Shown piece by piece: positions 17,634-26,724 of a DNA stretch of 64,000 bases. A program made the position numbers and the translations under genes. The notes beneath the pieces are model-generated. The model ran no database searches. It was not told the origin of the DNA and saw only the letters and a program-made list of their open reading frames with translations. Each line of letters opens with the position of its first letter. The first letter of the stretch is position 1. Origin of the DNA: COE1 sp910588595 (GTDB taxonomy: Bacteria; Bacillota; Clostridia; Lachnospirales; Lachnospiraceae); contig CARDBT010000002.1 in assembly GCA_948957135.1 (NCBI GenBank), positions 62,001 to 126,000 of the forward strand, read 5' to 3'.

Positions 17634-20600
17634 TCAACTTACCACTTTGACATTCTCCTCACCGAACATCCCGCGGAGCCTGTCAAGGATTGTGCTGTCC
17701 GCCTTGATGTTTTTGTTGGGCGGCAGGATCTTTTTCTGATGTGTTTCTTCTATATATATAACAACATTGTCAATCCCCTCCGAATCAAAGATCGCTTCAA
17801 AAAGTTCCGCTTCCTTATTGACATAGGCAGCCATATCGGGAAATTTGAGCCACACTTTTCGAGGGATCTCGTCAAAGGCAGTGACACTCTCACAGATCAG
17901 CTTTCCGTCCCGCTCGTCCTCCACCTGGACCCTGCCCTCGATAAATACCTTGTTTTCCTCCAAAAGCTTTGACGAGTATTTCTCATACGCATTCGGGAAC
18001 ACGATGACTTCGATGCTGCCCACGAGATCCTCCACCGTGAGGAATGCCATGATCTTATCCTGTTTGGTGTACTTGATCTTCTTGTCCATGATCATGCCGC
18101 CGACCGTCGCCCTGGTGTTGTCCTGCACATGGGTGAGCCCTGTCTCCTCGTCGAGATAGAAATCCGAAGTCTTTGCCGTGATGCGCTTCTCCCACACCGC
18201 CTGATACTCCTGCATCGGATGCCCGCTGACATAGAAACCCAGCACTTCCTTCTCAAAACTCAGCAGCAGCTCCTTCTCGTACTCCCCGACGTTTGGCATC
18301 TTGATCTCCAGCTCTTTCTTGTCCTCCTCCGAAACGATGTCAAAGAGCGACATCTGACCTGCCGTCACGCCGCGCTTGCTGTGCACGATGCTGTCGAGGA
18401 TCGTCGCGTAGACGCTCATGTGCTGCTTTCTGGTCGCGCCAAAACTGTCAAACGCTCCCGCCTTGATAAAGTTCTCGATAGCGCGCTTATTCATCTCAAC
18501 ATGCTGCGTCCGCTCGATAAAGTCCTTGAGGTTCTGGTAAGCCCCATGCGCCTGCCGCTCCTCGACGATGCCCTCGATGACTGTCCTGCCCACGCTCTTG
18601 ATCGCGTTGAGCGCGTAGCGAATCGCGCCGTTTGACACCGAGAACCCGCACTCGCCCTCGTTGATGTCGGGCGGCAGGATCTGGATCCCCATGCTCCTGC
18701 AGACCATGATGTACTCCGACACTTTGGACGCGTTGTCGATCACCGACGTCAAGAGCGCCGCCATAAACTCCACCGGATAGTAATATTTCAGGTACGCCGT
18801 CTGGTACGCCACCACCGCGTAGCACGCCGCATGGGACTTGTTGAACGCGTACTTGGCAAAATCCATCATCGTCCCGTAGATCTGGTCTGCCACCGTCTCC
18901 GAGATCCCGCACGACGCACACCCCGGAACCCCCTCGTCAGGATTGCCGTGCACGAAATTTTTGCGCTCCTGCTCCATGACGTACGCCTTTTTCTTGCTCA
19001 TCGCGCGGCGCACGAGGTCGCTGCGCCCCAGTGTATAACCGCCGAGATCCCGCACGATCTGCATGACCTGCTCCTGGTAGACGATGCATCCGTAGGTGGG
19101 CGCCAGGATCGGCTCGAGCTGCGGGCAGGCGTAGGTGACTGCATCGTGGTTGTTTTTTCCCCTGATGTACGCCGGGATAAAATCCATCGGTCCCGGGCGA
19201 TAGAGTGAGATCCCTGCGATGACATCCTCAAGATTCTGCGGCTTGAGCTCCTTCATAAAGTTTTTCATGCCCTGACTTTCGAGCTGGAACACGCCGTCCG
19301 TCCGTCCCGTTCCGAGAGACGCGAGCACCTTCTTGTCGTCGTAGTCGAGCTGATCCACATCGATGCGGATCCCTGTGGTCTTTTCCACATTGTCCACCGC
19401 GTCCTTGATGACCGTCAGCGTGCGGAGTCCCAGAAAGTCCATCTTGAGCAGACCGAGCTCCTCGATCGTGGTCATGGTGAACTGCGTGGTGATCGCGCCG
19501 TCGCTTCCGCGCGACAGCGGCACAAACTCGTCCGCCGGCTTCTGGCAGATCACGACGCCCGCCGCGTGCATGGACGTGTGGCGCGGGAGACCTTCCAGTT
19601 TCAGACACATGTCGATCAGATAGTGCACCTGCTCGTCTTCCTTGTAGAGCGTGCGAAACTCCGGGTTCATCTCCAGCGCGCGCGTGATGCTCACCGGCGC
19701 ATTGCCCTCGCTCGGTATCATCTTGGCGATCCCGTCCACATAATTGTATGGCAGATCGAGCGCGCGCCCCACATCGCGTATCACACCTTTTGCCGCCATC
19801 GTACCGAACGTCACGATCTGCACAACCTTGTCATGCCCGTATTTCTCACTGACATAGTCGATCACTTCCTGCCGCCGCTCATAGCAGAAGTCAATGTCGA
19901 TATCGGGCATCGAGACGCGCTCCGGGTTCAGGAAGCGCTCAAACAGCAGGCTGTAGCGGATCGGGTCGATGTTGGTGATGCGCAGACAGTACGAGACGAT
20001 GCTCCCCGCCGCCGAACCGCGCCCCGGCCCGACAGGAATGTCATGCTCCCGCGCCCAGTTGATGAAATCCCACACGATCAGGAAATAATCCACATACCCC
20101 ATCTTCCTGATGACGCCGAGCTCGTAGTCCAGTTTCTCCCTGACCGCGCCGTCATCATCCGGGTAGCGTTCTGACAGTCCGTCGGTGCAGAGCTTGTTGA
20201 GATAGCTCCACGAGTCATACCCCTGCGGCACATCGAACTTCGGCAGCTTCGTCACCCCAAACTCGATCTCAACATTGCACCGGTCAGCGATCATCGCCGT
20301 GTTGTCGATCGCCTGCTGCGCATAGGGAAACAGCTCCCGCATCTCCAGTTCGCTCTTGACATAGTACTGTCCCCCGTCGTAGCGCATCCTGTCCTCGTCG
20401 GAGACTTTTTTTGCCGTCTGGATGCAGAGCAGGATATCGTGCGGCTGGGCGTCCTCCGCGTAGGTGTAGTGGATATCATTCGTGGCAACCAGCGGTATGT
20501 CGAGCTCCTTGCTCATGCGCAGCAGCGCCGTGTTGACTGTCCTCTGGTCAGGGATGCCGTGATCCTGCAGCTCAAAGAAATAGTTGCCCTTTCCGAAACA

Positions 20601-21092
20601 CTCCTCATATCGCTGCGCGGTCTTCTTTGCCTCCTGATAGAGCCCTTTTGCCAGAAGCCTTGGCACCTCCCCCGCAAGACACGCGGAGAGCGCGATCAGA
20701 CCCTCGTGATACTGCTGCAGCACCTCCATATCCACGCGCGGTCTGTAGTAATACCCCTCGGTAAATCCCTTGCTGACGATCTTCATCAGATTGGCATAGC
20801 CCGTATTGTTCTCCGCCAGCAGCACGAGGTGGTGATACCGCTCATCCCCGCCGCCAACCTCCTTGTCAAAGCGCGAGTCCGGCGCGACATAGACCTCACA
20901 GCCGAGGATCGGCTTGACGCCGTTCGCCTTTGCCTCCTTATAGAAGTCGATCACGCCGTACATGACGCCGTGGTCCGTGATCGCCGCGCTGTCCATGCCA
21001 AGCTCCTTGACGCGCCTGACATACTCCCTGATCTTGTTGGAGCCGTCGAGCAGACTGTACTCCGTATGTACGTGCAAATGTGTAAATGCCAT
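17634..21092 (-). CDS. dnaE: DNA polymerase III subunit alpha (DnaE type), 1152 aa
   Basis: Replicative or lagging-strand C-family polymerase. The N-terminal PHP domain starts THLHVHTEYSLLDG. The palm carries GPGRGSAAGS and the catalytic PDIDIDF near residue 395, with a third-carboxylate region later. YRPGPMDFIP, the tandem HhH region, the beta-clamp-binding segment and a C-terminal OB fold (about 990-1070) follow. There is no exonuclease domain, so this is DnaE rather than PolC. In Firmicutes DnaE usually extends primers for PolC. The frame is complete, with no sign of disruption. Confidence 0.97.
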   Translation of the reverse strand: MAFTHLHVHTEYSLLDGSNKIREYVRRVKELGMDSAAITDHGVMYGVIDFYKEAKANGVKPILGCEVYVAPDSRFDKEVGGGDERYHHLVLLAENNTGYANLMKIVSKGFTEGYYYRPRVDMEVLQQYHEGLIALSACLAGEVPRLLAKGLYQEAKKTAQRYEECFGKGNYFFELQDHGIPDQRTVNTALLRMSKELDIPLVATNDIHYTYAEDAQPHDILLCIQTAKKVSDEDRMRYDGGQYYVKSELEMRELFPYAQQAIDNTAMIADRCNVEIEFGVTKLPKFDVPQGYDSWSYLNKLCTDGLSERYPDDDGAVREKLDYELGVIRKMGYVDYFLIVWDFINWAREHDIPVGPGRGSAAGSIVSYCLRITNIDPIRYSLLFERFLNPERVSMPDIDIDFCYERRQEVIDYVSEKYGHDKVVQIVTFGTMAAKGVIRDVGRALDLPYNYVDGIAKMIPSEGNAPVSITRALEMNPEFRTLYKEDEQVHYLIDMCLKLEGLPRHTSMHAAGVVICQKPADEFVPLSRGSDGAITTQFTMTTIEELGLLKMDFLGLRTLTVIKDAVDNVEKTTGIRIDVDQLDYDDKKVLASLGTGRTDGVFQLESQGMKNFMKELKPQNLEDVIAGISLYRPGPMDFIPAYIRGKNNHDAVTYACPQLEPILAPTYGCIVYQEQVMQIVRDLGGYTLGRSDLVRRAMSKKKAYVMEQERKNFVHGNPDEGVPGCASCGISETVADQIYGTMMDFAKYAFNKSHAACYAVVAYQTAYLKYYYPVEFMAALLTSVIDNASKVSEYIMVCRSMGIQILPPDINEGECGFSVSNGAIRYALNAIKSVGRTVIEGIVEERQAHGAYQNLKDFIERTQHVEMNKRAIENFIKAGAFDSFGATRKQHMSVYATILDSIVHSKRGVTAGQMSLFDIVSEEDKKELEIKMPNVGEYEKELLLSFEKEVLGFYVSGHPMQEYQAVWEKRITAKTSDFYLDEETGLTHVQDNTRATVGGMIMDKKIKYTKQDKIMAFLTVEDLVGSIEVIVFPNAYEKYSSKLLEENKVFIEGRVQVEDERDGKLICESVTAFDEIPRKVWLKFPDMAAYVNKEAELFEAIFDSEGIDNVVIYIEETHQKKILPPNKNIKADSTILDRLRGMFGEENVKVVS

Positions 21093-21257
21093 ATTTTATT
21101 CCCCTCTGTGTGTTTCGGCACGCGTGTCAATCAATAATTCCCGACAATACGAAATGTCCCTCTTCCAGATCTCCCGCCTGCGCGCCTCCCCAAAACCTTC
21201 TCTCGTCAAACAGCTTTCTATTTCTATATAAATAAACCGAACCGCTCGGAATCAGCG

Positions 21258-21821
21258 CTACTCCTCTGCATCTTCCTCCAGCAGATCTGCATTCTCATCC
21301 AGAAATTCTCTGATCAGACCGCTCTTGTTCAGCCGCTCAGTCCTCGTGTAATTCGACCTTGCAGGCGGGACGAGCTCCACTGCGATGACCACCTGATCCC
21401 TCGCCGCACCTGTCCCAAAGATCCCCTTTTGATCCAGCCTCCGCATGGCTTCCTCCATGGAGTTTAACAGTGTCTTCCACATGGCATCCGCTGTGTCATC
21501 ATCTGCCTCACAGTGTTTCTGTTCCGTCTCGAACAGAAAATCCTCATACTCCGCAAAATATTCATCCCATCCGTATGCCATATAGGGTGACTCCACGCCG
21601 CTCCACCTGTACCAGCCCTTCTCCCCGTCCTCCACTTCATTTTCCTCATAAAAACACTCCAGTGCCTCACGCGACCACGCTGATATATACGGCCTCCAGT
21701 TTCCATCATTCAGCAGCGCAAAATAATAGAACTGTTCTTCCATATGTTCCTCCTGTAAAGCTTTAAACGCCTTTCCTGCTGCTGACTCCAATATGGTAAC
21801 TAATGTTTCATCTATATCCAT
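21258..21821 (-). CDS. DUF4303-like protein, 187 aa
   Basis: Soluble acidic protein of unknown function. The YYFALLNDGNWRPYISAWS opening and the later Trp-rich WYRWSGVESPYMAYGWDEYF block are typical of DUF4303, whose members occur beside polymorphic-toxin and immunity-type genes. No catalytic motif is visible. It is the first of a series of small accessory genes ending at 28 kb, in which several families also appear as immunity or nucleotide-processing proteins. A role as an immunity protein is possible but unsupported by any toxin nearby. Confidence 0.65.
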   Translation of the reverse strand: MDIDETLVTILESAAGKAFKALQEEHMEEQFYYFALLNDGNWRPYISAWSREALECFYEENEVEDGEKGWYRWSGVESPYMAYGWDEYFAEYEDFLFETEQKHCEADDDTADAMWKTLLNSMEEAMRRLDQKGIFGTGAARDQVVIAVELVPPARSNYTRTERLNKSGLIREFLDENADLLEEDAEE

Positions 21822-21854
21822 TGCCTTCTACCTCCAAAATAAAACGAACCACCT

Positions 21855-22268
21855 TTACAACACCATCACCAGTGTCCCCGCACCGATCAGGAGACAGCCG
21901 AAAAACGACTTGGCACTGAACTGTTCATGCAAAAACACAAACCCGAGCACCAGCGTGATGACGACACTGAGCTTGTCGATCGGAACGACTTTGGAGACCT
22001 CCCCGACCTGCAGCGCGTGATAATAGCACAGCCACGACGCCCCCGTCGCCAGTCCTGACAAGATGAGGAAGATCCAGCTCTTCCTGCTGATCTCCCAGAT
22101 CCCGCCCTGTGCGCTGGTCAGAAAGACCATGCCCCACGCCATGACCACCACGACCACTGTCCTGATAGCGGTCGCCAGGTTGGAGTTCACCCCCTCGATG
22201 CCCACTTTTGCCAGTATCGATGTCAACGCCGCAAACACTGCGGACAACAACGCATATAAAAACCACAT
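21855..22268 (-). CDS. EamA/DMT-family half-size membrane transporter, 137 aa
   Basis: Five predicted transmembrane helices, equivalent to one EamA repeat. The start MWFLYALLSAVFAALTSILA and the SWLCYYHALQVGEVSKVVPI motif before the final helices are characteristic of the drug/metabolite transporter superfamily. Single-repeat members work as dimers. Substrate unknown. It lies 33 bases downstream of neither neighbour's ribosome site in a way that would prove an operon, so transcription is uncertain. Confidence 0.85.
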   Translation of the reverse strand: MWFLYALLSAVFAALTSILAKVGIEGVNSNLATAIRTVVVVVMAWGMVFLTSAQGGIWEISRKSWIFLILSGLATGASWLCYYHALQVGEVSKVVPIDKLSVVITLVLGFVFLHEQFSAKSFFGCLLIGAGTLVMVL

Positions 22269-22348
22269 CGCCCTTTTCCTTCTTTCCTGTCCCCCGTGCC
22301 GACAAAACCCTCGCTGCAGCGATCTCCAGCCGGCGGAATATCCAATTC

Positions 22349-22786
22349 TTAAAATCCATGTCTGTCACAGCAGCACATTCTCTCGTACTTTCCAACCGCG
22401 TCTTCTAAGTCTGACAAAAACGCCCAGTAATCATCCGGCAGATCTGCGATACGGCTCATATCATTTGGATCAAAATGGTAAATGATATGCTTCAATGTCT
22501 CTTTTTGTATGAAATGCAGCTGGCATAACACAGCTTTTGTCCCTTCCTCGAGCGTATTGACGCAATCCAGCAATCTATTGAAAGCATCCTTGTCAAATAC
22601 ATTTTTCTCGTGCAGCAGATAAAGAAAACTATTGTCTGCTGCCCTGCAGTTATCCTCGATCAGGCTTAGCGCAGTGTCCTTTTTGTCACGCGATCCGTCC
22701 CTGTTCTGATTTTCCTGATATCCCTGCCTGATATCAGACAGTGCAGAACCGGGTACGCCATTATGTCTGGTACTGTATACTTTCAT
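22349..22786 (-). CDS. Hypothetical protein, 145 aa
   Basis: Unrecognised. ATG 22786 has GAGGGA 6 bases upstream and gives MKVYSTRHNG; the frame extends 18 codons further but without a ribosome site. The first third is polar and possibly disordered (DIRQGYQENQNRDGS). The rest is predicted helical and acidic, ending in a CCC cluster before DRHGF. No signal peptide or membrane helix. It precedes the EamA gene and follows another unknown gene, so all three could be co-transcribed. Confidence 0.5.
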   Translation of the reverse strand: MKVYSTRHNGVPGSALSDIRQGYQENQNRDGSRDKKDTALSLIEDNCRAADNSFLYLLHEKNVFDKDAFNRLLDCVNTLEEGTKAVLCQLHFIQKETLKHIIYHFDPNDMSRIADLPDDYWAFLSDLEDAVGKYERMCCCDRHGF

Positions 22787-22906
22787 GGATCTTCCCTCAA
22801 TGTTCAGTATCGCCTCCCTGCCGTACTCCCATACATGCAAATAGCAAAAGCTTTCATTTTGCCCTCTCTACATTCGTCCTCCGCAGGAAGGTATCCAACT
22901 GCTGCC

Positions 22907-23374
22907 TTATCTCCCGCCGCCCAAAATCTTCCCGGCAGTTCTGCGCTCCGTGTCCCTGCAGTATGCCTTGATCTCAATACTGTTCATATAATTGTCAAAA
23001 ACGCGCTCTCCATGGTCCTCAAAATATTGTTTGAACGGACAAAACAAACGCACCACATCTGTCTGGTTATAGAATACAAACTGAACCGGACATTCCATGA
23101 TGCCGCTGACACCGGATACCGTCAGCACGCCGCACTCCTGACATACCGACTGACAGTCGCGCAGAACGTTCCCGCACCTCCTCACCTCATCGATGCGTTC
23201 AACGTCACAAGGCCCCGCGGTCTCTGCGGTCGCAACCCGCTGCAGCTTGTCCATAAAATCCGTGTCAATGATGATCTGCGCCGCATCCAGCATAAAATCA
23301 TAGCCGTATCTCCACGTCGCACTGTACTCAGCCGTCATCCATCCGTTGTTTTCCTTTATTCCCCTAAAGATCAT
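22907..23374 (-). CDS. Hypothetical protein, 155 aa
   Basis: Unrecognised. The ATG at 23374, with GGGAG 9 bases upstream, gives MIFRGIKENNG. The frame continues upstream only through a hairpin repeat (23392-23439), so the longer start is rejected. The protein has several Cys in its middle part (CGNVLRDCQSVCQECGV), a possible metal or disulfide site, and ends ILGGGR. No membrane segment. The hairpin repeat directly precedes the ribosome site and may shape expression. Confidence 0.5.
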   Translation of the reverse strand: MIFRGIKENNGWMTAEYSATWRYGYDFMLDAAQIIIDTDFMDKLQRVATAETAGPCDVERIDEVRRCGNVLRDCQSVCQECGVLTVSGVSGIMECPVQFVFYNQTDVVRLFCPFKQYFEDHGERVFDNYMNSIEIKAYCRDTERRTAGKILGGGR

Positions 23375-23391
23375 TTTATCTCGCTCCCTTT

Positions 23392-23439
23392 GGATCTGCA
23401 GAAAAATAACTGACACATCTGTCATTTTTCTGCAGATCC
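23392..23439. repeat. Hairpin repeat sharing sequence with the 25.8-kb element
   Basis: GGATCTGCAGAAAAAT pairs with its exact reverse complement near 23439. The left arm and loop (GCAGAAAAATAACTGACACA) match the left end of the 25775-25949 element apart from one base, so it looks like a shortened relative. Confidence 0.7.
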
Positions 23440-23553
23440 TTAACATCATAAAACTTGTCCTAACAGCTGTATTTCTCCCCGCTGGTCAGATTCACTGTCG
23501 CCGCACGCCGTATTATACTGGCGGTCGAAAAGACTGACCGCTCAGTATAAAGT

Positions 23554-23604
23554 TATGCACACAGCCGCATAAGGAAATATGCCGCTTCGCGGCTGCGGCT
23601 GGCG
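23554..23604 (+). repeat. Dispersed repeat segment, copy 1
   Basis: TATGCACACAGCCGCATAAG continues through AAATATGCCGCTTCGCGGCT to GGCTGGCG. The reverse complement of 39624-39676 matches it along its length with scattered substitutions. The GCCGCTTCGCGGC core is itself a hairpin. Confidence 0.7.
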
Positions 23605-23875
23605 CGAGTATAAATCTCCTCGGCATACTGTTCCCATCCATACATATAATATACACGAAAACACATGCCAGCACAATGGTTAGGAACTGTTCAAAAATAA
23701 CTTTTAATACCGCTTGTCTTTTTGCCGACAGCACACCCCCGTTATACGCCTGATTTTTGACCGTAACACAGCCGTCTGCACACTCGCTGTTAAATCCACG
23801 GCAGATTTTAATATTATTTAGTATCTCGACGGCTTTAACAACAACAAATCTGCATAAAAAAATTTGATATATCTA

Positions 23876-23904
23876 TTGCAAATATGACTCTGCTGTGATA
23901 ATAT
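23876..23904 (+). promoter_or_regulatory. Predicted sigma-A promoter for the NADAR gene
   Basis: TTGCAA, 17-base spacer, TAATAT. The start would lie about 110 bases before the gene. Confidence 0.45.
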
Positions 23905-24022
23905 TATTCTGATAATATCAAAATAATACAAAGAGGACCGCAATGCGCTATCTGCACAACACACATTTGCCCGCCCCAGCGGACACGTAATCAATATTTT
24001 TATCACACGGAGGTAAAGAGAT

Positions 24023-24877
24023 ATGTCAGAGAACACCAAAATCCTGCTTCCGCCATGGCTTGCCTATCCCGAGATCGATCGCCATTCGATCGGCTGGAGA
24101 ATGGGCTATGGTGAGGACTATATCGGAAAATGGCACAGATGGTATCAGAAACTGTCTGCCAAAAAGAGAGACGAATATCAGCTGCTTTTCCCCGAACCGC
24201 CGACCTGGAAAGGCTTCTGGACTGGCACAGACGAGTGTACTTACTATAAGCACGATAAATTTTCCATAGTATTCTGGCAGAAAGACGGCAAACCAAAGTA
24301 CGCGTTGGAGCAGCTCCAAAAAGATTACCGCGCCGGAAAGAAATTGAAGTACTGCATGTTCTGGAAAACCCAGCCCGCATCGCAGCAGACGCTGGGCAGA
24401 GGATGCCTGAGCCAGTGGTACAGATCCCATTTCTTTTCTGTTGCAGACCACTACTGCTGTATGGAACAGTTTATGATGTCCCAGAAAGCAAAACTGTTTG
24501 GCGATGACGAGATCCTGCAGCAGATCTTGTCCAGCAAGGATCCCAAAAAGATCAAAGCGCTCGGGCAAAAAGTCAGAAATTTTGACGAGACGATCTGGGG
24601 CGAGGCAAAGTACGCTATCGTGCTGAACGGAAATTACAAGAAGTTTTCACAGGATCCAAAGCTCAAAAATTTTCTCCTGCAGACAGGGGACAAGATCCTG
24701 ACCGAGGCAAGTCCCTATGACGGCGTCTGGGGCATCAAGATGTCCGAGTCCGACGAAAACGTACAGGATCCGCTCAGATGGCGCGGTCAGAATCTGCTCG
24801 GCTTTGCGCTGATGGAGGTTCGCGATGCGCTCAGGGAAGTCTGCAAAAATGAGTCACTGCCTGTTGAAGCTGAATGA
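24023..24877 (+). CDS. NADAR-domain protein with N-terminal extension, 284 aa
   Basis: The NADAR (YbiA-like) fold occupies residues about 120-275: the CCMEQFMMSQKA segment carries the conserved Glu, followed by AEASPYDGVWG and DPLRWRGQNLLGFALMEVR. Characterised NADAR enzymes cleave N-glycosidic bonds on ADP-ribosylated guanine or riboflavin intermediates; the substrate here is unknown. The first 110 residues (Trp/Tyr/Lys-rich) lie outside the domain. The start is fixed by CGGAGG upstream. It is the only plus-strand gene of this stretch and ends 11 bases from the convergent SF0329-family gene. Confidence 0.88.
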   Translation: MSENTKILLPPWLAYPEIDRHSIGWRMGYGEDYIGKWHRWYQKLSAKKRDEYQLLFPEPPTWKGFWTGTDECTYYKHDKFSIVFWQKDGKPKYALEQLQKDYRAGKKLKYCMFWKTQPASQQTLGRGCLSQWYRSHFFSVADHYCCMEQFMMSQKAKLFGDDEILQQILSSKDPKKIKALGQKVRNFDETIWGEAKYAIVLNGNYKKFSQDPKLKNFLLQTGDKILTEASPYDGVWGIKMSESDENVQDPLRWRGQNLLGFALMEVRDALREVCKNESLPVEAE

Positions 24878-24888
24878 ATCACTGTCTG

Positions 24889-25380
24889 TCAGATCACATT
24901 TTCGGCGGCTGCCCGGATCGCATAGAAGCATCGGATCGTCTCGCATTCATTTTCTATGCCGGTCTTCATCGAAAGCAGCCGCCTCTTGCCAACACGCCTG
25001 TCGAGAAGGGCAAAGATCCTGACGATCATATTTTCGCTGAAAAGGCTCTTCTCGATACTTTGATTGTCAAACATGTAAAAAGCATCATAAAAACAGCGCT
25101 GGTCAAACACGCCAAGCTGTATCGCTGTATCATCCATATACGCAAATTCCGTGTCCATGCGGCGCTCATACTTGTCGTCCCTCGGAAAGAGGTGCGCCTT
25201 GTACCAGTTATTAAAATAACTGCCTTTGATGATCTCCTTCCCGTCCAGACGGATCGCCGCCCGCCCTTCATGATCAGGGCATTTACTGTATGTCGTCACG
25301 TAATATTGGATATGTCCCCGCAGAGAATCCGCAAGATATTCCTGTTCTAATTTGTTCCTGATACCGGACCAGGTTGCCAT
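24889..25380 (-). CDS. SF0329-family protein, 163 aa
   Basis: Conserved protein of unknown function. The opening WSGIRNKLEQEYLADSLRGH and the AAIRLDGKEIIKGSYF segment are diagnostic of the SF0329 group as I recall it. Soluble, mixed alpha/beta, with no catalytic motif I can name. AGGAGG lies upstream of the ATG at 25380. Its relatives turn up in accessory regions next to small immunity-like or phosphoesterase genes, as here. Function not assigned. Confidence 0.7.
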   Translation of the reverse strand: MATWSGIRNKLEQEYLADSLRGHIQYYVTTYSKCPDHEGRAAIRLDGKEIIKGSYFNNWYKAHLFPRDDKYERRMDTEFAYMDDTAIQLGVFDQRCFYDAFYMFDNQSIEKSLFSENMIVRIFALLDRRVGKRRLLSMKTGIENECETIRCFYAIRAAAENVI

Positions 25381-25467
25381 AATATCCCCTCCTGTCCCAA
25401 GTGGTGCCCATCACAATGGCAGCATCGACAAAGTTAAACGCCCTTCCCGCCCGATCAAACATTCACT

Positions 25468-25761
25468 TTATGCGTTCCATACCGCCTCAAATTCTTCCTC
25501 TGTGATCTGGAATGCCCGAAATTCTTCTCCGTACAGATCGGCACCAAATTCTTCCACTGTCGGTATCGGCGTGATCTCGATCGCACCGGCATACAGATCG
25601 GGAATCTTATGGATATTTCCATCCCGGAAAATGTCGATCGACCGCGCCGCCAACCGGTCGTTTTGCGTGTCTACCTCATAGAGCATACTCGTAGGTTCGT
25701 CCGCCAGGTCATGCTCCCAAAACAGCCGGATATACTCCATCTTCCTTTCTCCCATTTCCAT
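25468..25761 (-). CDS. DUF6881-like small protein, 97 aa
   Basis: Compact acidic protein starting MEMGERKMEYIRLFWEH. The pattern of a beta-rich half (LYEVDTQNDRLAARSIDIF) and a C-terminal EEFEAVWNA helix fits the DUF6881 domain, found alone or as an immunity-like module. AGGAGG is 7 bases before the ATG. That site directly abuts the left end of the palindromic element at 25775, so the element lies in the gene's leader. Confidence 0.6.
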   Translation of the reverse strand: MEMGERKMEYIRLFWEHDLADEPTSMLYEVDTQNDRLAARSIDIFRDGNIHKIPDLYAGAIEITPIPTVEEFGADLYGEEFRAFQITEEEFEAVWNA

Positions 25762-25774
25762 ATATACGCCTCCT

Positions 25775-25949
25775 TAGGAACTGTAGAAAAATAACTGACA
25801 CATCTTGACTTGTCTATTTCTCCGATTATGTATATCAAAAAGCCTCGCCGTAGCCCGCTACGCCTACGTTTTTTGACAATTGCTTTAGCAATTTCACCTC
25901 GAAGAAATATCCTGCGCAAGTTGCATCGGTTATTTTCCTACAGTTCCTT
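25775..25949. repeat. 175-bp palindromic element with TAGGAACTGTAG ends
   Basis: The left end TTAGGAACTGTAGAAAAATA is the near-perfect inverse of the right end (TATTTTCCTACAGTTCCTTA). The middle also pairs imperfectly (TCAAAAAGCCTCGCCGTAGC with GCTACGCCTACGTTTTTTGA). The right end supplies the TAA stop of the metallophosphoesterase gene, and the left end touches the ribosome site of the DUF6881-like gene. Related ends occur at 63887-63974 and elsewhere. Confidence 0.85.
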
Positions 25950-26721
25950 ACTGCAGAGCAAGAATATCCTCATAGATCACCGTATGTTTCTCATCCAATC
26001 TAATGTTCTCATGATAATGGCCGCAAAACCAATGCTCGTATTTTAGCTTCTCCTCGATCTCATCAAAATAGTCTGTCAGGATATCACGTGCACTGTCCCC
26101 GCCTTTGCTGACAGAGCGCACCACATCCAGCCTTCCCTGCATTCTGCCCGACAGACAGTGGGTTATGACATAATCCACCACATAACCGTGCCTGGATAAA
26201 TTGTCTCTCCCTTCCTGCATCTCCTCCGCGGACGGAAGCTCCTGTTCCCACCACGATACGCCTCTGACGCGGTAGGGCAGCCCTCTCTTGTTTGCCTGCC
26301 GCCGCTCCTTTTCATACGTCGGTGAGCTCCTGTCCAGGATCCCGCCCTGCACATCATGTGAAGACGCTCCGCCAAATGTAAAAAAGCTTTTCCCTTCCAG
26401 CTCAAAAACCTGTCCGCGTTCCAACAAGATGATCTTGTCCTCCACGATATGCCTGGCCTTTCCACCATGCCATGCACAGACAGGATATTCTGCGATCATA
26501 TCGTAATTTTCGTGATTCCCCTGCACCCACAATATCGTGAACGGCAGTGCCGACAGCCATTTTTGATTGTATGCAAACTCCCTGTCTTTTGCCCACAATA
26601 AACCCATATCGCCGCAGATGATCACAAGATCATTTTTCGTGAGTTCAAACGGAAGCTGCATTCTCTGCTTTCTGGAAAATCTGTTAAATTCCCCATGGCA
26701 GTCCCCTGTCAGACAGATCAT
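25948..26721 (-). CDS. Calcineurin-like metallophosphoesterase, 257 aa
   Basis: Dimetal phosphoesterase. The core motifs are all present: GDCHGE (residues 6-11), GDMG (about 37), GNHEN (about 69), a later THC histidine near 185 and the final GHYH near 238. Substrate unknown; similar stand-alone enzymes hydrolyse nucleotides or act as prophage-type phosphatases. GGGGG lies upstream of the ATG. Its stop codon is the terminal base triplet of the adjacent palindromic element, so the original 3' end may have been altered by that insertion. It follows the NUDIX gene with a 3-base gap. Confidence 0.88.
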   Translation of the reverse strand: MICLTGDCHGEFNRFSRKQRMQLPFELTKNDLVIICGDMGLLWAKDREFAYNQKWLSALPFTILWVQGNHENYDMIAEYPVCAWHGGKARHIVEDKIILLERGQVFELEGKSFFTFGGASSHDVQGGILDRSSPTYEKERRQANKRGLPYRVRGVSWWEQELPSAEEMQEGRDNLSRHGYVVDYVITHCLSGRMQGRLDVVRSVSKGGDSARDILTDYFDEIEEKLKYEHWFCGHYHENIRLDEKHTVIYEDILALQ

Positions 26722-26724
26722 ACA

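Larger units (their letters stand above)
23375..24022. other. Intergenic divergent region with repeats and a promoter
   Basis: Lies between the divergent genes at 22907 and 24023. It holds the 23392-23439 hairpin, a repeat segment at 23554-23604 shared in inverted orientation with 39624-39676, a TTAGGAACTGTT motif near 23674 and the predicted NADAR promoter. No coding frame inside it is convincing. Confidence 0.55.

Noticed and set aside
23513..23734. 73-codon minus-strand frame
   Set aside because: It covers the dispersed repeat and palindrome end; no ribosome site.
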